From the NCBI GenBank assembly GCA_023252195.1, contig JAHEXI010000016.1, positions 1 through 64,000 on the forward strand: a stretch of DNA of 64,000 nucleotides. The letters run 5' to 3'. This document shows positions 16,735 through 26,127 of the stretch, in pieces. A model generated the notes under the pieces. The model saw nothing but the letters and a program-made list of their open reading frames with translations. It was not told where the DNA came from and did no database searches. The stretch comes from Pseudonocardiales bacterium (GTDB taxonomy: Bacteria; Actinomycetota; Actinomycetes; Mycobacteriales; Pseudonocardiaceae). Position numbers and translations under genes: made by a program. How positions within the stretch are numbered: the stretch's first letter is position 1; every line of letters starts with the position of its first letter.

Positions 16735-17507
16735 CCGGTCAGAGTGGACTCCTCACCGGGGTGCGGCCGGCGGTGCCACATCCCGCGCCGGCTCTGCGAT
16801 CACTGGGTTGGGTACGCGGCCTGCTGCCGGCAGAGGAGGGCACGGCCTGGTGGGCTGAAGTGACCTCCTGCGTCTCCGAGACCTCCGACCCTGGCGAACG
16901 ACGCCGGTATCTGCGGAGTTACCGGCAGGCGATACCGCAGCTGGTCTGGACCAGCTGGACATCCGAGGTTCGTTCGGCAAAACCCGCGCTGGCGGGCGTC
17001 GACTACAGAAACGTCAAGTGGAAGGGAACAGACGTGACGTTTGTTAATACCGAAGACAAGTTCGGGATCAAGCTTCAGAGCGCCAGGGCGCCCCGGACGC
17101 TCGAGCAGAGCTTCTCGATGATCGCCGGCAGTATCTATGTAGTCGGTGGAATCATCGGGTTCTTCGTCACGGGCTTCGGCAGCATTACCGAGGTGACCAA
17201 CCATTCACTTTTCGGCATCTTCATGCTGAACCCCTTTCATAACATCGTGCACATCGCTCTTGGCGGGCTCTGGCTGCTCGCGGCCTTCGCGCTCACCCCG
17301 GCCGGCACCGAGGGGATGAACGTCGCCATCGGTGGGACCTACGCACTAGCCACCGTGCTGGGCTTTTTTGGCTACTTCTCGCTGCTGTCCATCCCAGCCG
17401 GCGCGTCTGGAGACAACTTCCTCCACCTGGTGACCGCTCTGGTGACATTCGTATTCGGTTGTGGTCTGCTCAGGGCGATGGGTGGTGCTCAAGCCGCTAC
17501 TGCGTAG
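16731..17507 (+). CDS. PadR-partner protein fused in frame to a DUF4383 membrane protein
   Basis: 258 aa reading straight through two modules. Residues 1-~95 look like the small protein often encoded after PadR in actinobacteria (WWAEVTSCVSETSDPGERRR, YRQAIPQLVWTSW). Residues ~125-250 are a DUF4383 four-helix membrane domain (SMIAGSIYVVGGIIGFF, MLNPFHNIVHIALGGLWLL). An in-frame GTG at 17034 has a GAAGGGA ribosome site 7 nt upstream, so the DUF4383 protein (157 aa) may also be made separately. Either a true fusion, or two genes whose separating stop has been lost. A strong terminator follows. Confidence 0.7.
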   Translation: MTGQSGLLTGVRPAVPHPAPALRSLGWVRGLLPAEEGTAWWAEVTSCVSETSDPGERRRYLRSYRQAIPQLVWTSWTSEVRSAKPALAGVDYRNVKWKGTDVTFVNTEDKFGIKLQSARAPRTLEQSFSMIAGSIYVVGGIIGFFVTGFGSITEVTNHSLFGIFMLNPFHNIVHIALGGLWLLAAFALTPAGTEGMNVAIGGTYALATVLGFFGYFSLLSIPAGASGDNFLHLVTALVTFVFGCGLLRAMGGAQAATA

Positions 17508-17527
17508 GCGTACGAGGCGAGGCACTT

Positions 17528-17570
17528 GGGCCGTGTTCCCTGGTCGTTCGGGAACACGGCCCTCTTTTGT
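17528..17570 (+). terminator. Perfect rho-independent terminator
   Basis: A perfect 13-bp stem (GGGCCGTGTTCCC at 17528-17540 with GGGAACACGGCCC at 17550-17562), a 9-nt loop, then TCTTTTGT. It ends the PadR/DUF4383 transcript. Such canonical terminators are uncommon in high-GC actinobacteria, so it is a useful operon boundary. Confidence 0.9.
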
Positions 17571-17634
17571 CAGCCCGGTGGCAGCGCGTGACACCGAGGC
17601 GCTGTCCTTGGCGTCCACCGGCTAGCGTAAGACG

Positions 17635-18390
17635 GTGACTGATGCGCCGTATCGCTGCGTGGCGCGCACCGCTGTGGGCTTGTTCCGGGCGCTGGACCTA
17701 CGGATCGACGTCGTCGGGCGGGAGCATGTGCCGGCTACCGGTGGCGCTGTGGTGGTGATGAACCACACCGGGTACTTCGATTTCGCCCTCGCGGCCATGC
17801 CGTTCTGGCGCGAGAGTGGCCGGTTCGTGCGTTTCATGGCCAAGCAGGAGGTCTTCAGCCATCGGGTAACAGGGCCGTTGATGCGCGCCATGCACCACAT
17901 CCCGGTCGATCGCGCGGCCGGGGCGGCGTCCTTCCGGGCAGCGGTCGACGCGCTGCGCGCGGGTGAGTTGGTGGGAGTGTTCCCCGAGGCGGGGATCAGC
18001 CGCAGCTTCTGCCTCAAGGAGTTCAAGTCCGGCGCCAGCCGGATGGCCCGCGCTGCAGGCGTCCCACTGATTCCGGTGACGCTGTGGGGCAGCCAGCGGG
18101 TATGGACCAAGGGTCGCAAGCCGAGCATCGGCGCGGCGCGCCACGTCCCGATCAGCATCACCATCGGCGCACCACTGCAACCCAGCCGCGGGAGGGGCAC
18201 CGACACCGCTCTGCTCGACGCGATGAGCGCGCTGCTCGACGAGACCCGGGCGCGCTATCCCGACCCGCCGGGTGACGATCCCTGGTGGATGCCGGCGCAC
18301 CTTGGTGGCACCGCTCCCACGCCGCAACAAGCGGCCGAGTTGGACGCCGCCGACGTGCTGGAGCGAGCGCAGCGCCGCACTCGCTCGTGA
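17635..18390 (+). CDS. 1-acyl-sn-glycerol-3-phosphate acyltransferase (PlsC family)
   Basis: 251 aa, GTG start. The catalytic HX4D motif is NHTGYFD near residue 43, and the phosphate-binding motif is GVFPEAGIS near residue 118. It would acylate lysophosphatidate or a related lysolipid at the membrane. The C-terminus is extended with an Asp/Pro-rich stretch. Its stop codon lies inside a 50-bp perfect palindrome shared with the convergent desaturase gene. Confidence 0.88.
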   Translation: MTDAPYRCVARTAVGLFRALDLRIDVVGREHVPATGGAVVVMNHTGYFDFALAAMPFWRESGRFVRFMAKQEVFSHRVTGPLMRAMHHIPVDRAAGAASFRAAVDALRAGELVGVFPEAGISRSFCLKEFKSGASRMARAAGVPLIPVTLWGSQRVWTKGRKPSIGAARHVPISITIGAPLQPSRGRGTDTALLDAMSALLDETRARYPDPPGDDPWWMPAHLGGTAPTPQQAAELDAADVLERAQRRTRS

Positions 18391-18431
18391 GTGGGAAACA
18401 GTGTTATAACACTGTTTCCCACTCACGAGCG
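18382..18431. repeat. 50-bp perfect palindrome, repeat family A, copy 1
   Basis: The two 25-bp arms are fully complementary with no loop; the centre is GTGTTATAACAC and the outer part reads CGCTCGTGAGTGGG. It contains the stop codons of both convergent genes (acyltransferase and desaturase) and would form a hairpin in either transcript, so it likely serves as a bidirectional terminator. A closely related palindrome, CTCGTGAGTGCGTAACAGTG..., lies at 63737-63782, which shows a dispersed element rather than a one-off. Confidence 0.85.
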
Positions 18432-19355
18432 GGCCGCGGCTCGCGCCTGGGCCTGCGCGCGGCGCTGCTCGAAGCGGCTGGCCTGCGCGTCGAGTTGGCT
18501 GAGGAACTCGGCTAACTCGACGCGGGCTTTCTCGCCCTCCGCGTCGAGGCCCTCAAGGTCGAAGACCGCCCAGTGCCGGAGCAGCGGCAAGATCACCTCA
18601 TCGTGGTGGATCCGCAGGTCGTAGATGCCGGCCCGGGCGATCTGCGCGGCTTTGCGGGCAAACCCGGGGATGACGATGCCGGGCATGTTGAACGCGGCGA
18701 CCTCGTCGGTGATCGCACGCAGGGTGGGGCCGGGGGAGATGTCGAGGGCGGCCTTGAGCAGATTGCGGTAGAAGACCATGTGCAGGTTCTCGTCGGTGGA
18801 GACCCGGGTGAGCAGCCGTTCAGCGATGGGGTCGCCGGCATAGCGGCCAGTGTTGCGATGCGAAATTCGGGTGGCGAGTTCCTGGAAGGAGACGTAGGCC
18901 AGGACATGGAGCAGTGGCGCCTCCTGGGTGTCGTACCCGGTTTGCATGACCTGCATCCGGGCCCGCTCCAGCTCCACTGGATCGACGCCCCGGGTGACCA
19001 GCAGGTAGTCGCGGATGCAGTAGGCGTGCCGACCCTCCTCGGCAGTCCAACGGTGCACCCAGGTCCCCCAGGCGCCGTCGCGTCCGAAGGCGCGCTCGAT
19101 CTCCCGGTGATAGCTGGGCAGGTTGTCCTCGGTGAGGAGGTTGACTTCCAATGCGGTCCGGGCGATCGGTGACAACCCCGACTGCTCGGGGTCCCAAGCC
19201 TGCCCGCCGAGGTCGGCGTAGTCGCGGCCGAGACTCCACGGCACGTACTCGTGCGGCATCCACTCTTTGGCGGCGGCCAGGTGCCGGTGGAGATTCTCGG
19301 TGACCACCGGCTCTAGTTCATGCAGTAACCGGACGGTGTCCGAGGTCGTCGTCAT
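18423..19355 (-). CDS. Acyl-[acyl-carrier-protein] desaturase (diiron)
   Basis: 310 aa from the ATG at 19355, which has GAGGA 7 nt upstream. Ferritin-like diiron enzyme of the plant/mycobacterial acyl-ACP desaturase family (DesA-like). Iron ligands are visible in EDNLPSYHREIE, in the EEGRH motif (TAEEGRHAYCIRDYL) and in DENLHMVFYRN. It introduces a double bond into ACP-bound fatty acids, using ferredoxin electrons. It is convergent with the PlsC-type gene, so lipid genes face each other. The C-terminal tail is Gln/Ala/Arg-rich and coiled. Confidence 0.9.
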   Translation of the reverse strand: MTTTSDTVRLLHELEPVVTENLHRHLAAAKEWMPHEYVPWSLGRDYADLGGQAWDPEQSGLSPIARTALEVNLLTEDNLPSYHREIERAFGRDGAWGTWVHRWTAEEGRHAYCIRDYLLVTRGVDPVELERARMQVMQTGYDTQEAPLLHVLAYVSFQELATRISHRNTGRYAGDPIAERLLTRVSTDENLHMVFYRNLLKAALDISPGPTLRAITDEVAAFNMPGIVIPGFARKAAQIARAGIYDLRIHHDEVILPLLRHWAVFDLEGLDAEGEKARVELAEFLSQLDAQASRFEQRRAQAQARAAARS

Positions 19356-19638
19356 TAAGGTCCTCAGCAGCAGATCGGGACGGCCTAGAAGTACCACCGT
19401 AGCGTGTGGGCTCGCCCACCCCACCTGCCCGGCACGCCATGCATCGAGCAACGACAGTGGCGGTCGCAGCGGCGCTGCATTCTTGAGTAGCCACTACTGG
19501 TAGTGATATAAGTACGCACCGTATAGGTTACCGGTTTCCGTCGAATGGGCTCTTCACCAATACGTGACTGGTCCATAGCGTTGAGCGACCGTCGGGGAGC
19601 TCTGTGGGTCATGTAACTCAACCGAGAGGACCTGATCC

Positions 19639-20559
19639 GTGCTCGTCCGAAGCCACCGCCGTGTGCTGGCTGCTGCCGTCGGCGTTCTGCTCAGTGTCGG
19701 CGTGGCGGTACCTGCGTCGGCTGCGCCCGCATCGCCCGAGCCGACGCGCTCGGCGCAGCGACTGCTTGCCTTGCAGGGTCTGATGGCGGTGCTGAACGCC
19801 CGGTCGGCCTCGGTCCCGAACTCGGTGACCGGTTGGTACGTCGACCCGGCCAGCAACTCTGTCGTGGTGTCGACCACCGATGACGCGGCTGCTCGGAGCT
19901 TCGCGGCGGGTCAACGCAACGTGCGCATCGAGCACGTCAACTCGCGCCCGCGGCTGCTGGCCGACCTGCGCGGCGGTGACACGATCACCACCAGTGTGGG
20001 CGGGCGCTGCTCGGTGGGCTTCAACGCCATCTCGGGCCGCACCCGCTACGTCATCACCGCGGGTCACTGCACCAAGCTGGGTGGCACCTGGTCCGGGCCG
20101 GACGGCACCGCGATCGGCCCGGTCGCGAAATCCACGTTCCCCGGTCATGACTTCGGGCTGGTCGAGGTGACATCGAAGGCCTGGGAGCAGACCCACGACG
20201 TCGAAAGCGACAACGGCTACCTCAACGTGGCCGGGGACGCACCGGCCGCTGTGGGCGACCAGGTCTGCCTGTCCGGGTCCACCACCGGGTACCACTGCGG
20301 CCAGGTAGAGACCGTCGGCGAGACCGTGAACTACGGCGACGGCGACGTGGTCAACGGGCTCACCGGGACCAACATCTGCGCCGAGGCCGGTGATTCCGGT
20401 GGCTCCATCATGAGCGGCGCCCAGGCTCAGGGCACCTTGTCCGGCGGCTCCGGGGGATGCCTGCTCGGTGGCAAGACGTACTACCAGCCGATCCAGGAGG
20501 TGCTGTCCACCTACGGGCTGACCCTGCTCACGGGGCCGCCAACCGCCGACGAACGCTAA
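19639..20559 (+). CDS. Secreted S1-family (chymotrypsin/alpha-lytic-like) serine protease
   Basis: 306 aa, GTG start. A signal peptide spans residues 1-~29 ([20 protein letters not shown], cleavage near ASA). A short pro-region (~30-105) is followed by the protease domain with catalytic His in TAGHC, Asp in HDFGLVEV and Ser in GDSGGS; paired cysteines around each are typical of streptogrisin-like enzymes. Exported and probably self-processed. The start codon was preferred because it gives a complete signal peptide. The 3' end overlaps the convergent thiE by 4 bp. Confidence 0.93.
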   Translation: MLVRSHRRVLAAAVGVLLSVGVAVPASAAPASPEPTRSAQRLLALQGLMAVLNARSASVPNSVTGWYVDPASNSVVVSTTDDAAARSFAAGQRNVRIEHVNSRPRLLADLRGGDTITTSVGGRCSVGFNAISGRTRYVITAGHCTKLGGTWSGPDGTAIGPVAKSTFPGHDFGLVEVTSKAWEQTHDVESDNGYLNVAGDAPAAVGDQVCLSGSTTGYHCGQVETVGETVNYGDGDVVNGLTGTNICAEAGDSGGSIMSGAQAQGTLSGGSGGCLLGGKTYYQPIQEVLSTYGLTLLTGPPTADER

Positions 20560-21212
20560 CGCAATGACCGCAACCGCTGCGCGAAGGCGGCGGCGGTCGC
20601 CTGCGGATCCGTTGCCTCAGTGATCGCGCGCACCACCACGACTCGCCGCGCACCAGCGGTACGTACCTGATCCAGCCGTTGGGTGTTCTCGATGCCGCCG
20701 ATAGCGAACCACGGCCGGGTCGGGTTTGCCATCGCGATGCGATGGATCAGGTCGAGCCCGGCGGCCGGGCGCCCGGGTTTTGTCGGGGTGGCCCAGCAGG
20801 GCCCCGCGCAGAAGTAGTCCACCCCGGCTTGGCCGGCGGCGTCGGCGGCCTGCCCGGCGTCACGCGTGGAACGGCCGATCGCCACCTCGTCGCCGAGTAT
20901 CCGGCGTGCCCAGCTGACCGGCAGGTCGTCCTGGCCCAGGTGCAGCACGTGGGCACCGGCGGCCAGCGCGACGTCGGCCCGGTCGTTCACCGCCAGCAGC
21001 GCGCCGTGGCGCCGGCATGCGTCGGCGAGTATCTCAAGGGCGGCGAGTTCCGGGCGCGCCTCCAGGGACTTGTCTCGTAGCTGGATGATGTCCACGCCCC
21101 CGGTCAGCGCTGCGTCGACGAACTCGGCAAGGTCGCCCCGGTCGGTCCGAGCGTCGGTGCACAGGTACAGCTGCGCGTCGGCCAGCCGGGCCCTGATCTG
21201 CTCGCCGTCCAT
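20556..21212 (-). CDS. thiE: Thiamine-phosphate synthase
   Basis: 218 aa TIM-barrel enzyme that joins HMP-pyrophosphate and the thiazole phosphate to make thiamine phosphate. Family motifs: [27 protein letters not shown], and the pyrophosphate loop [23 protein letters not shown] near the C-terminus. It is divergent from thiOSG; the TPP riboswitch between them reads on the other strand, so thiE is not obviously under that switch. Confidence 0.95.
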   Translation of the reverse strand: MDGEQIRARLADAQLYLCTDARTDRGDLAEFVDAALTGGVDIIQLRDKSLEARPELAALEILADACRRHGALLAVNDRADVALAAGAHVLHLGQDDLPVSWARRILGDEVAIGRSTRDAGQAADAAGQAGVDYFCAGPCWATPTKPGRPAAGLDLIHRIAMANPTRPWFAIGGIENTQRLDQVRTAGARRVVVVRAITEATDPQATAAAFAQRLRSLR

Positions 21213-21241
21213 CTGGCGACCGTATCGAGGTAGGGTGGAAA

Positions 21242-21330
21242 CCGGTCCGCACGGGAGCCCGACCGGGCTGAGAGGGGGTCATGGCGACCCCGACCGTCGA
21301 ACCTGATCCGGGTCATGCCGGCGCAGGGAG
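21242..21330 (+). promoter_or_regulatory. TPP riboswitch (THI element) upstream of thiO
   Basis: Contains the hallmark segments CACGGGAGCCC, GGGCTGAGAGGG and AACCTGATCCGGGTCATGCCGG followed by CGCAGGGA, matching the conserved P2/P4/P5 core of the thiamine pyrophosphate aptamer. It ends next to the ribosome site and start of thiO, so control is probably by sequestering the ribosome site when TPP is bound. Confidence 0.95.
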
Positions 21331-21334
21331 CGTG

Positions 21335-22413
21335 ATGAGCGGTTCGGCTGGCACCGTCGCCGTGGTCGGCGGCGGCATCATCGGGTTGAGTTGCGCCTGG
21401 CGCGCGGCGTCTGCCGGGTTCGCGGTGACCGTGCACGATCCCGCGCCGGGATCGGGAGCCTCGCGCGTCGCCGGCGGGATGCTCGCCCCGGTCACCGAAG
21501 CAGCACCCGGTGAGGCGGAAGTGCTCGCGCTCGGGACGGCGTCGCTGCGCCGCTGGCCGGCATTCGCCGGTGAGCTCGTCGCCGCCGGCGCCGACCCTTG
21601 CCTACGGACCCGAGGCACGTTTGTGGTCGCGGTGGATCCCGGCGACCGCGCTGATCTCGACCGGCTCGCTGAGCAGCTGTCCCGGATGGGGCGGCAGGTG
21701 GAACTGCTGTCTGGCCGGCAAGCGCGCCGGGCCGAGCCGTCGCTGGGCCCGCAGGTGTGCCGGGCGCTGTCCGTCCCAGGCGATTTCTCGGTGGATAACC
21801 GGGCACTGCTGGAGGCCCTGCTGGCGGCCTGCCAAGGCGCCGGGGTGCACTTTTCCGGCCAACGGTGTGCGCGGCTACCGGCGGCCGATGTGGTCGTGTT
21901 GGCCGCGGGTGCGCACAGCGCTGCGCTGCACCCCACGCTGGCTCGAGTGATCCGCCCGGTGAAAGGGGAGATAATCCGGCTGAGGTCCCGGCCCGGCACG
22001 TTGGCGCCGCCGTCCCGGACCGTTCGCGCGATCGTCGGGGGGCGACACAGTTACCTGGTGCCCCGCGACGGCGGCGGGCTGGTGCTCGGCGCCACCCAGC
22101 GGGAGACCGGCTTCGACACCGACGTCACGGCCGGTGGGGTGCGCGAGCTGCTCACCGACGCCGAGCGCGTGCTGCCCGCGATCGCGGAGTACGCCCTGGA
22201 GGAGGTGGCGGCGGGACTGCGTCCGGGCAGCCCGGACAACCTTCCGGTGATCGGAGAACTGGAGCCTGGCGTGCTCGCCGCCACCGGTCACCACCGCAAC
22301 GGGATCCTGCTGGCGCCGCTGACCGCCGACGCGGTGCTTGCACTGCTCCGTGGTGAGCCCGTGCCGGCGGAGGCGCAGCCGGCTACGCCGGCACGCCTGG
22401 TGAGTGAGGTGCC

Positions 22414-22417
<4 letters not shown>
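21335..22417 (+). CDS. thiO: Glycine oxidase, thiazole branch of thiamine synthesis
   Basis: 360 aa FAD-dependent D-amino-acid-oxidase-type enzyme that converts glycine to dehydroglycine for thiazole synthesis. The dinucleotide-binding motif is VAVVGGGIIGLSCAW at the N-terminus; GASRVAGGMLAPVTEA and the C-terminal GLRPGSPDNLPVIGE and ATGHHRNGILLAP are typical of ThiO. The ATG at 21335 follows the riboswitch and a GCAGGGAG ribosome site. The stop overlaps thiS (ATGA). Confidence 0.95.
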
Positions 22418-23390
<973 letters not shown>

Positions 23391-23394
23391 CTGT

Positions 23395-23454
23395 CGTGAA
23401 CTCGACACCACGGACGTTTTCGTCGAGCAAAATGTCGGTACTGTCGAGTTCACG
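23395..23454. repeat. Dispersed repeat family B, copy 1 (stem-loop after thiG)
   Basis: A perfect 12-bp inverted repeat, GTGAACTCGACA (23396-23407) with TGTCGAGTTCAC (23442-23453), encloses the core CACGGACGTTTTCG...AAAATGTCGGTA. A degenerate copy of the entire unit, core included, lies at 33363-33423. Position just after the thiG stop suggests it acts as a terminator for thiOSG, although there is no U-tract. Confidence 0.75.
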
Positions 23455-23475
23455 GCGCTGACCGATGCGTCCGGT

Positions 23476-23985
23476 TCAGCTTTGGGGCGGGTCCCAGTGC
23501 GTGGATACCTTCCGCATCGTGCCGTCGCAGGCACAAGGTTCGGTGTTCACCGTCCGCGATTTCGAATCGCGGACGGGCAACGCCGCTGACGGTGGTGGGG
23601 ACGCCGGCCGGGGAGCCTGAGCGGGTGCGATCGACACCGCAGGGTTGGCCGCTGGGGCAGGCTGCTGCGGTACTGGTATCTGCACCTGGCGGTAGTGGGT
23701 TACTGGCTGGGTAGGCGCCGGGGCAGCGACATCGTGAGGCACCGGAGCGGCAGGCGCTGGCCCGGCAGGCGCAGGTGCAGGGGCTGCAGGCGCTGGGGCA
23801 GCGATATCCGGAGGCACCGGGGCGGTCCGAGCCGGGGCGGCGGCGTCCTGTTGCACCGAGGCGGACTGGCCAACTGGCGACCGTGCAGGCTGGGTAGTGA
23901 ACACCCCAGCGGACACACCCGCCAACACCAGGACAAGCCCGGCGCTCGCCACCAAGGCGATCACGGCGTTACGCAGACTGAGCAT
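23476..23985 (-). CDS. Pro/Ala-rich single-pass membrane or secreted protein
   Basis: 169 aa from the ATG at 23985. An N-terminal hydrophobic helix (NAVIALVASAGLVLVLAGVSAG) is followed by ~100 residues of low-complexity Pro/Ala sequence with PAPAAPAPAPAGP-type repeats, then a short C-terminal segment with a CAC motif (TEPCACDGTMRKVSTHW). It looks like a wall-spanning or exported stalk protein with a small conserved end. No enzymatic domain. Probably monocistronic. Function unknown. Confidence 0.55.
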   Translation of the reverse strand: MLSLRNAVIALVASAGLVLVLAGVSAGVFTTQPARSPVGQSASVQQDAAAPARTAPVPPDIAAPAPAAPAPAPAGPAPAAPVPHDVAAPAPTQPVTHYRQVQIPVPQQPAPAANPAVSIAPAQAPRPASPPPSAALPVRDSKSRTVNTEPCACDGTMRKVSTHWDPPQS

Positions 23986-24132
23986 GGCCCCCCCAACCTC
24001 GCTACTGAATGTACTTCTCACTAAGCGTGAGAAGACCCCGTTCTGTTAGCCGACATCGCCGAGTCACCTATTCGGGTTGATCTGGCTCAGTCAGTTGCTT
24101 AGTACTACAGCCGCACTTATGGGGAGGCGCCG

Positions 24133-24465
24133 CTACTTGCCGCGCAGGCCGACCGGGTTGCCGTCGGTGTCCTCCAGCACGCACACCCGCGCCCCCGGAC
24201 TGACCTCGCGCGGCGCGCTCCGCTCGGTCGCGCCGGCGGCGAGCAGACCGGCGCGGACGGCGTCGAGATCGTCGACATCGGCATAGGCCACCGGCCCACC
24301 AGCCACGTCGCCATGGGCAGCCAGGCTGACCTCGAAGCCGTCGGCGGAGTAGCCGACGTAATAGGGCTGGTCGGTGTGCGGCGCGCCGAGCAGTGCGGTG
24401 TAGATCGCCTTGACGGCGTCCAGGTCGGACACCGGGACCACCACGCTGCGGATCGTCGGACTCAT
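24133..24465 (-). CDS. VOC-superfamily (glyoxalase-like) protein
   Basis: 110 aa. One vicinal-oxygen-chelate module pair: IRSVVVPVSDLDAVKAIYT with LLGAPH, then VAYADVDDLDAVRAGLLAAG and VCVLEDTDGNPVGLRG. The start ATG at 24465 fits the family; an upstream extension has no similarity. Such proteins bind a metal and small molecules (dioxygenase, glyoxalase or antibiotic-binding roles). No neighbour suggests the substrate. Confidence 0.8.
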   Translation of the reverse strand: MSPTIRSVVVPVSDLDAVKAIYTALLGAPHTDQPYYVGYSADGFEVSLAAHGDVAGGPVAYADVDDLDAVRAGLLAAGATERSAPREVSPGARVCVLEDTDGNPVGLRGK

Positions 24466-24523
24466 CTGTTGCTCGGGTACGGCGGTCACATCCGCGACCG
24501 CTGCTTCGTCGATGAGGTGACGG

Positions 24524-24610
24524 ATCAACCGAGCAGAATGTGACCGAGGCCGAGCACGCCGATGCGGCGTGCCCAGAGCGCGAAGCCAGCATCCCGATCG
24601 ACGAGAGTGC
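24524..24610 (-). pseudogene. Fragment of a HAD-family hydrolase gene
   Basis: Reading on the minus strand, a short frame gives KLDGTLVDRDAGFALWAR followed by RIGVLGLGHILLG and a stop. The first part matches the DxDGTLxDRDAGFxxWA start of HAD-superfamily phosphatases (the first Asp is replaced by Lys). Nothing further of the ~230-residue family follows. I read it as a truncated relic between the VOC gene and a lipoprotein gene. Confidence 0.4.
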
Positions 24611-24680
24611 CGTCGAGCTTGGGCGTTGGTTGGGGTAACGTCCCGCCATCACGAACCTGCAACGCCGTCTTCGTCTCGCC

Positions 24681-25646
24681 GTGACGCTGGTGCTCGCTTG
24701 CGCGGCGATCATCGTGGTGGGCTGCGGACGCCCCACCGTCAATCCGGCTGCGGTATCGAAAACCTCGGTGCCACAGATGCTTGCGGTGCCGCGGGTACTG
24801 GTGCCGCCGGCGACACCTGCCGTGGCATCGCCGCCGCCGTCACCGCCGGCCGATTGCCCGGATCCGGCGTGGAGCTGCACCCAGCAGCAGCGTTTCGCCG
24901 CCGCCGGCGCCTACATCAGCCGCAATGTCAGCGGCAATGGTTACCTGGCCGTGGTATTCACCGATCGGCAGACCGGCGCAGTCTGGCGCTTCGGCCCGAC
25001 GCAGCACGAGGGTTGGACCGCGTCCACCATCAAGCTTGCGATCGCCACTGATCTGCTGCGCCGGCAGCGGGCCGGCCAGATCACCTTGACCGCTGCCGAC
25101 CGGCACGACATGGCCACCATGCTCAACTTCTCCGACGAAGCCGCTTCGGACCGGCTGTGGACGAAATACGGTGGCGAGGACATGCTCGCCCGGTTCCGCA
25201 ACCAGTACGGCATGACCGGCCTGCACTTCGTGCCCGGCTTTACCTCCAAGACGTACTGGGGCTTCGTCAAGTGCACCACCGATGACCTGGCCGCCCTCAC
25301 CCACTACGTCTTCACCCGGGTGAACCCGGCCGACCGCACCTACCTCGTCGACGCGCTGCGCGGGGTCGCGCCCAACCAGCAGTGGGGAGCCTGGGCCGCC
25401 GGCTCCGAGCAGCGACCGGGGAACAAGGACGGTTGGTCGTATGAGACCGATCCGTACGGCAAGCACTGGGTGACGAACACCGTCGGCTTCGCCGGACCTG
25501 ACGAGCGCTACCTGATCGCCGAGATGTACCAGGTGGATCCGCGCGGCGCTCTGCCCGGCGGTGTGCATACCGTCAGCGATGTCGTCGCCCTGCTGTTCGG
25601 CGTGCCGGTACCAGCACGGATCACGGTGCCATCCCCCGACGGCTGA
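24681..25646 (+). CDS. Lipoprotein with a serine beta-lactamase-like (class A fold) domain
   Basis: 321 aa from the GTG at 24681. The N-terminus is hydrophobic with a lipobox ending in VVGC (Cys ~15), but it lacks the usual positive residues; the preceding in-frame codons encode NLQRRLRLA, so a non-standard start just upstream would give a better signal peptide. After a Pro-rich linker, the domain has an SxxK-like motif in TASTIKLAIATDLL, then MLNFSDEAASDRLW and a C-terminal KDGW segment, resembling penicillin-recognising enzymes. It is probably surface-anchored and acts on peptidoglycan or beta-lactams. Confidence 0.72.
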   Translation: MTLVLACAAIIVVGCGRPTVNPAAVSKTSVPQMLAVPRVLVPPATPAVASPPPSPPADCPDPAWSCTQQQRFAAAGAYISRNVSGNGYLAVVFTDRQTGAVWRFGPTQHEGWTASTIKLAIATDLLRRQRAGQITLTAADRHDMATMLNFSDEAASDRLWTKYGGEDMLARFRNQYGMTGLHFVPGFTSKTYWGFVKCTTDDLAALTHYVFTRVNPADRTYLVDALRGVAPNQQWGAWAAGSEQRPGNKDGWSYETDPYGKHWVTNTVGFAGPDERYLIAEMYQVDPRGALPGGVHTVSDVVALLFGVPVPARITVPSPDG

Positions 25647-25827
25647 GGTCACTTTCCGTAACCGTCGGGGAAGAGGTGTTGCAGCTTACGAACGTGCCGT
25701 GCCGGGCAACTTTGCGCTGAAATTGCCTGGGGCGGCACATGCGCAGCGGATCCACCCAGCTCTCGCTGGGTTGGTGGGGTCGATGAGACCGGCGTCGGCT
25801 GTCGGCCTTCGTCTCTACGATGTAGGC

Positions 25828-26097
25828 ATGTGCCGCAACATCCGCCCGCTGCACAACTTCGACCCGCCCGCTACACGGGACGAGGTACACAGCGCGGCTC
25901 TGCAGTACGTACGGAAGATCAGTGGGTGCACCAAGCCGTCGCGGGTCAATGCCGACGCCTTCGAACGGGCGGTCGACGCGGTCGCCGACGTCTCGATGCG
26001 CCTGCTCGACGAGCTTGTGACGGCTGCACCACCGAAGGACCGGGAGGTAGAAGCCGCCAAGACCCGCGAGCGGTCCGCCGCCCGCTTCGCGACTTGA
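25828..26097 (+). CDS. DUF2277-family small protein
   Basis: 89 aa starting MCRNIRPLHNFDPPAT, the invariant opening of DUF2277, followed by AALQYVRKISGCTKPSR and a helical C-terminus. Widespread in actinobacteria; no biochemical function that I know. The two Cys residues (positions 2 and ~36) are conserved in the family. Monocistronic here. Confidence 0.9.
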   Translation: MCRNIRPLHNFDPPATRDEVHSAALQYVRKISGCTKPSRVNADAFERAVDAVADVSMRLLDELVTAAPPKDREVEAAKTRERSAARFAT

Positions 26098-26127
26098 CTG
26101 CCTACCTGCCGCGTCGACGTTCCTCGC

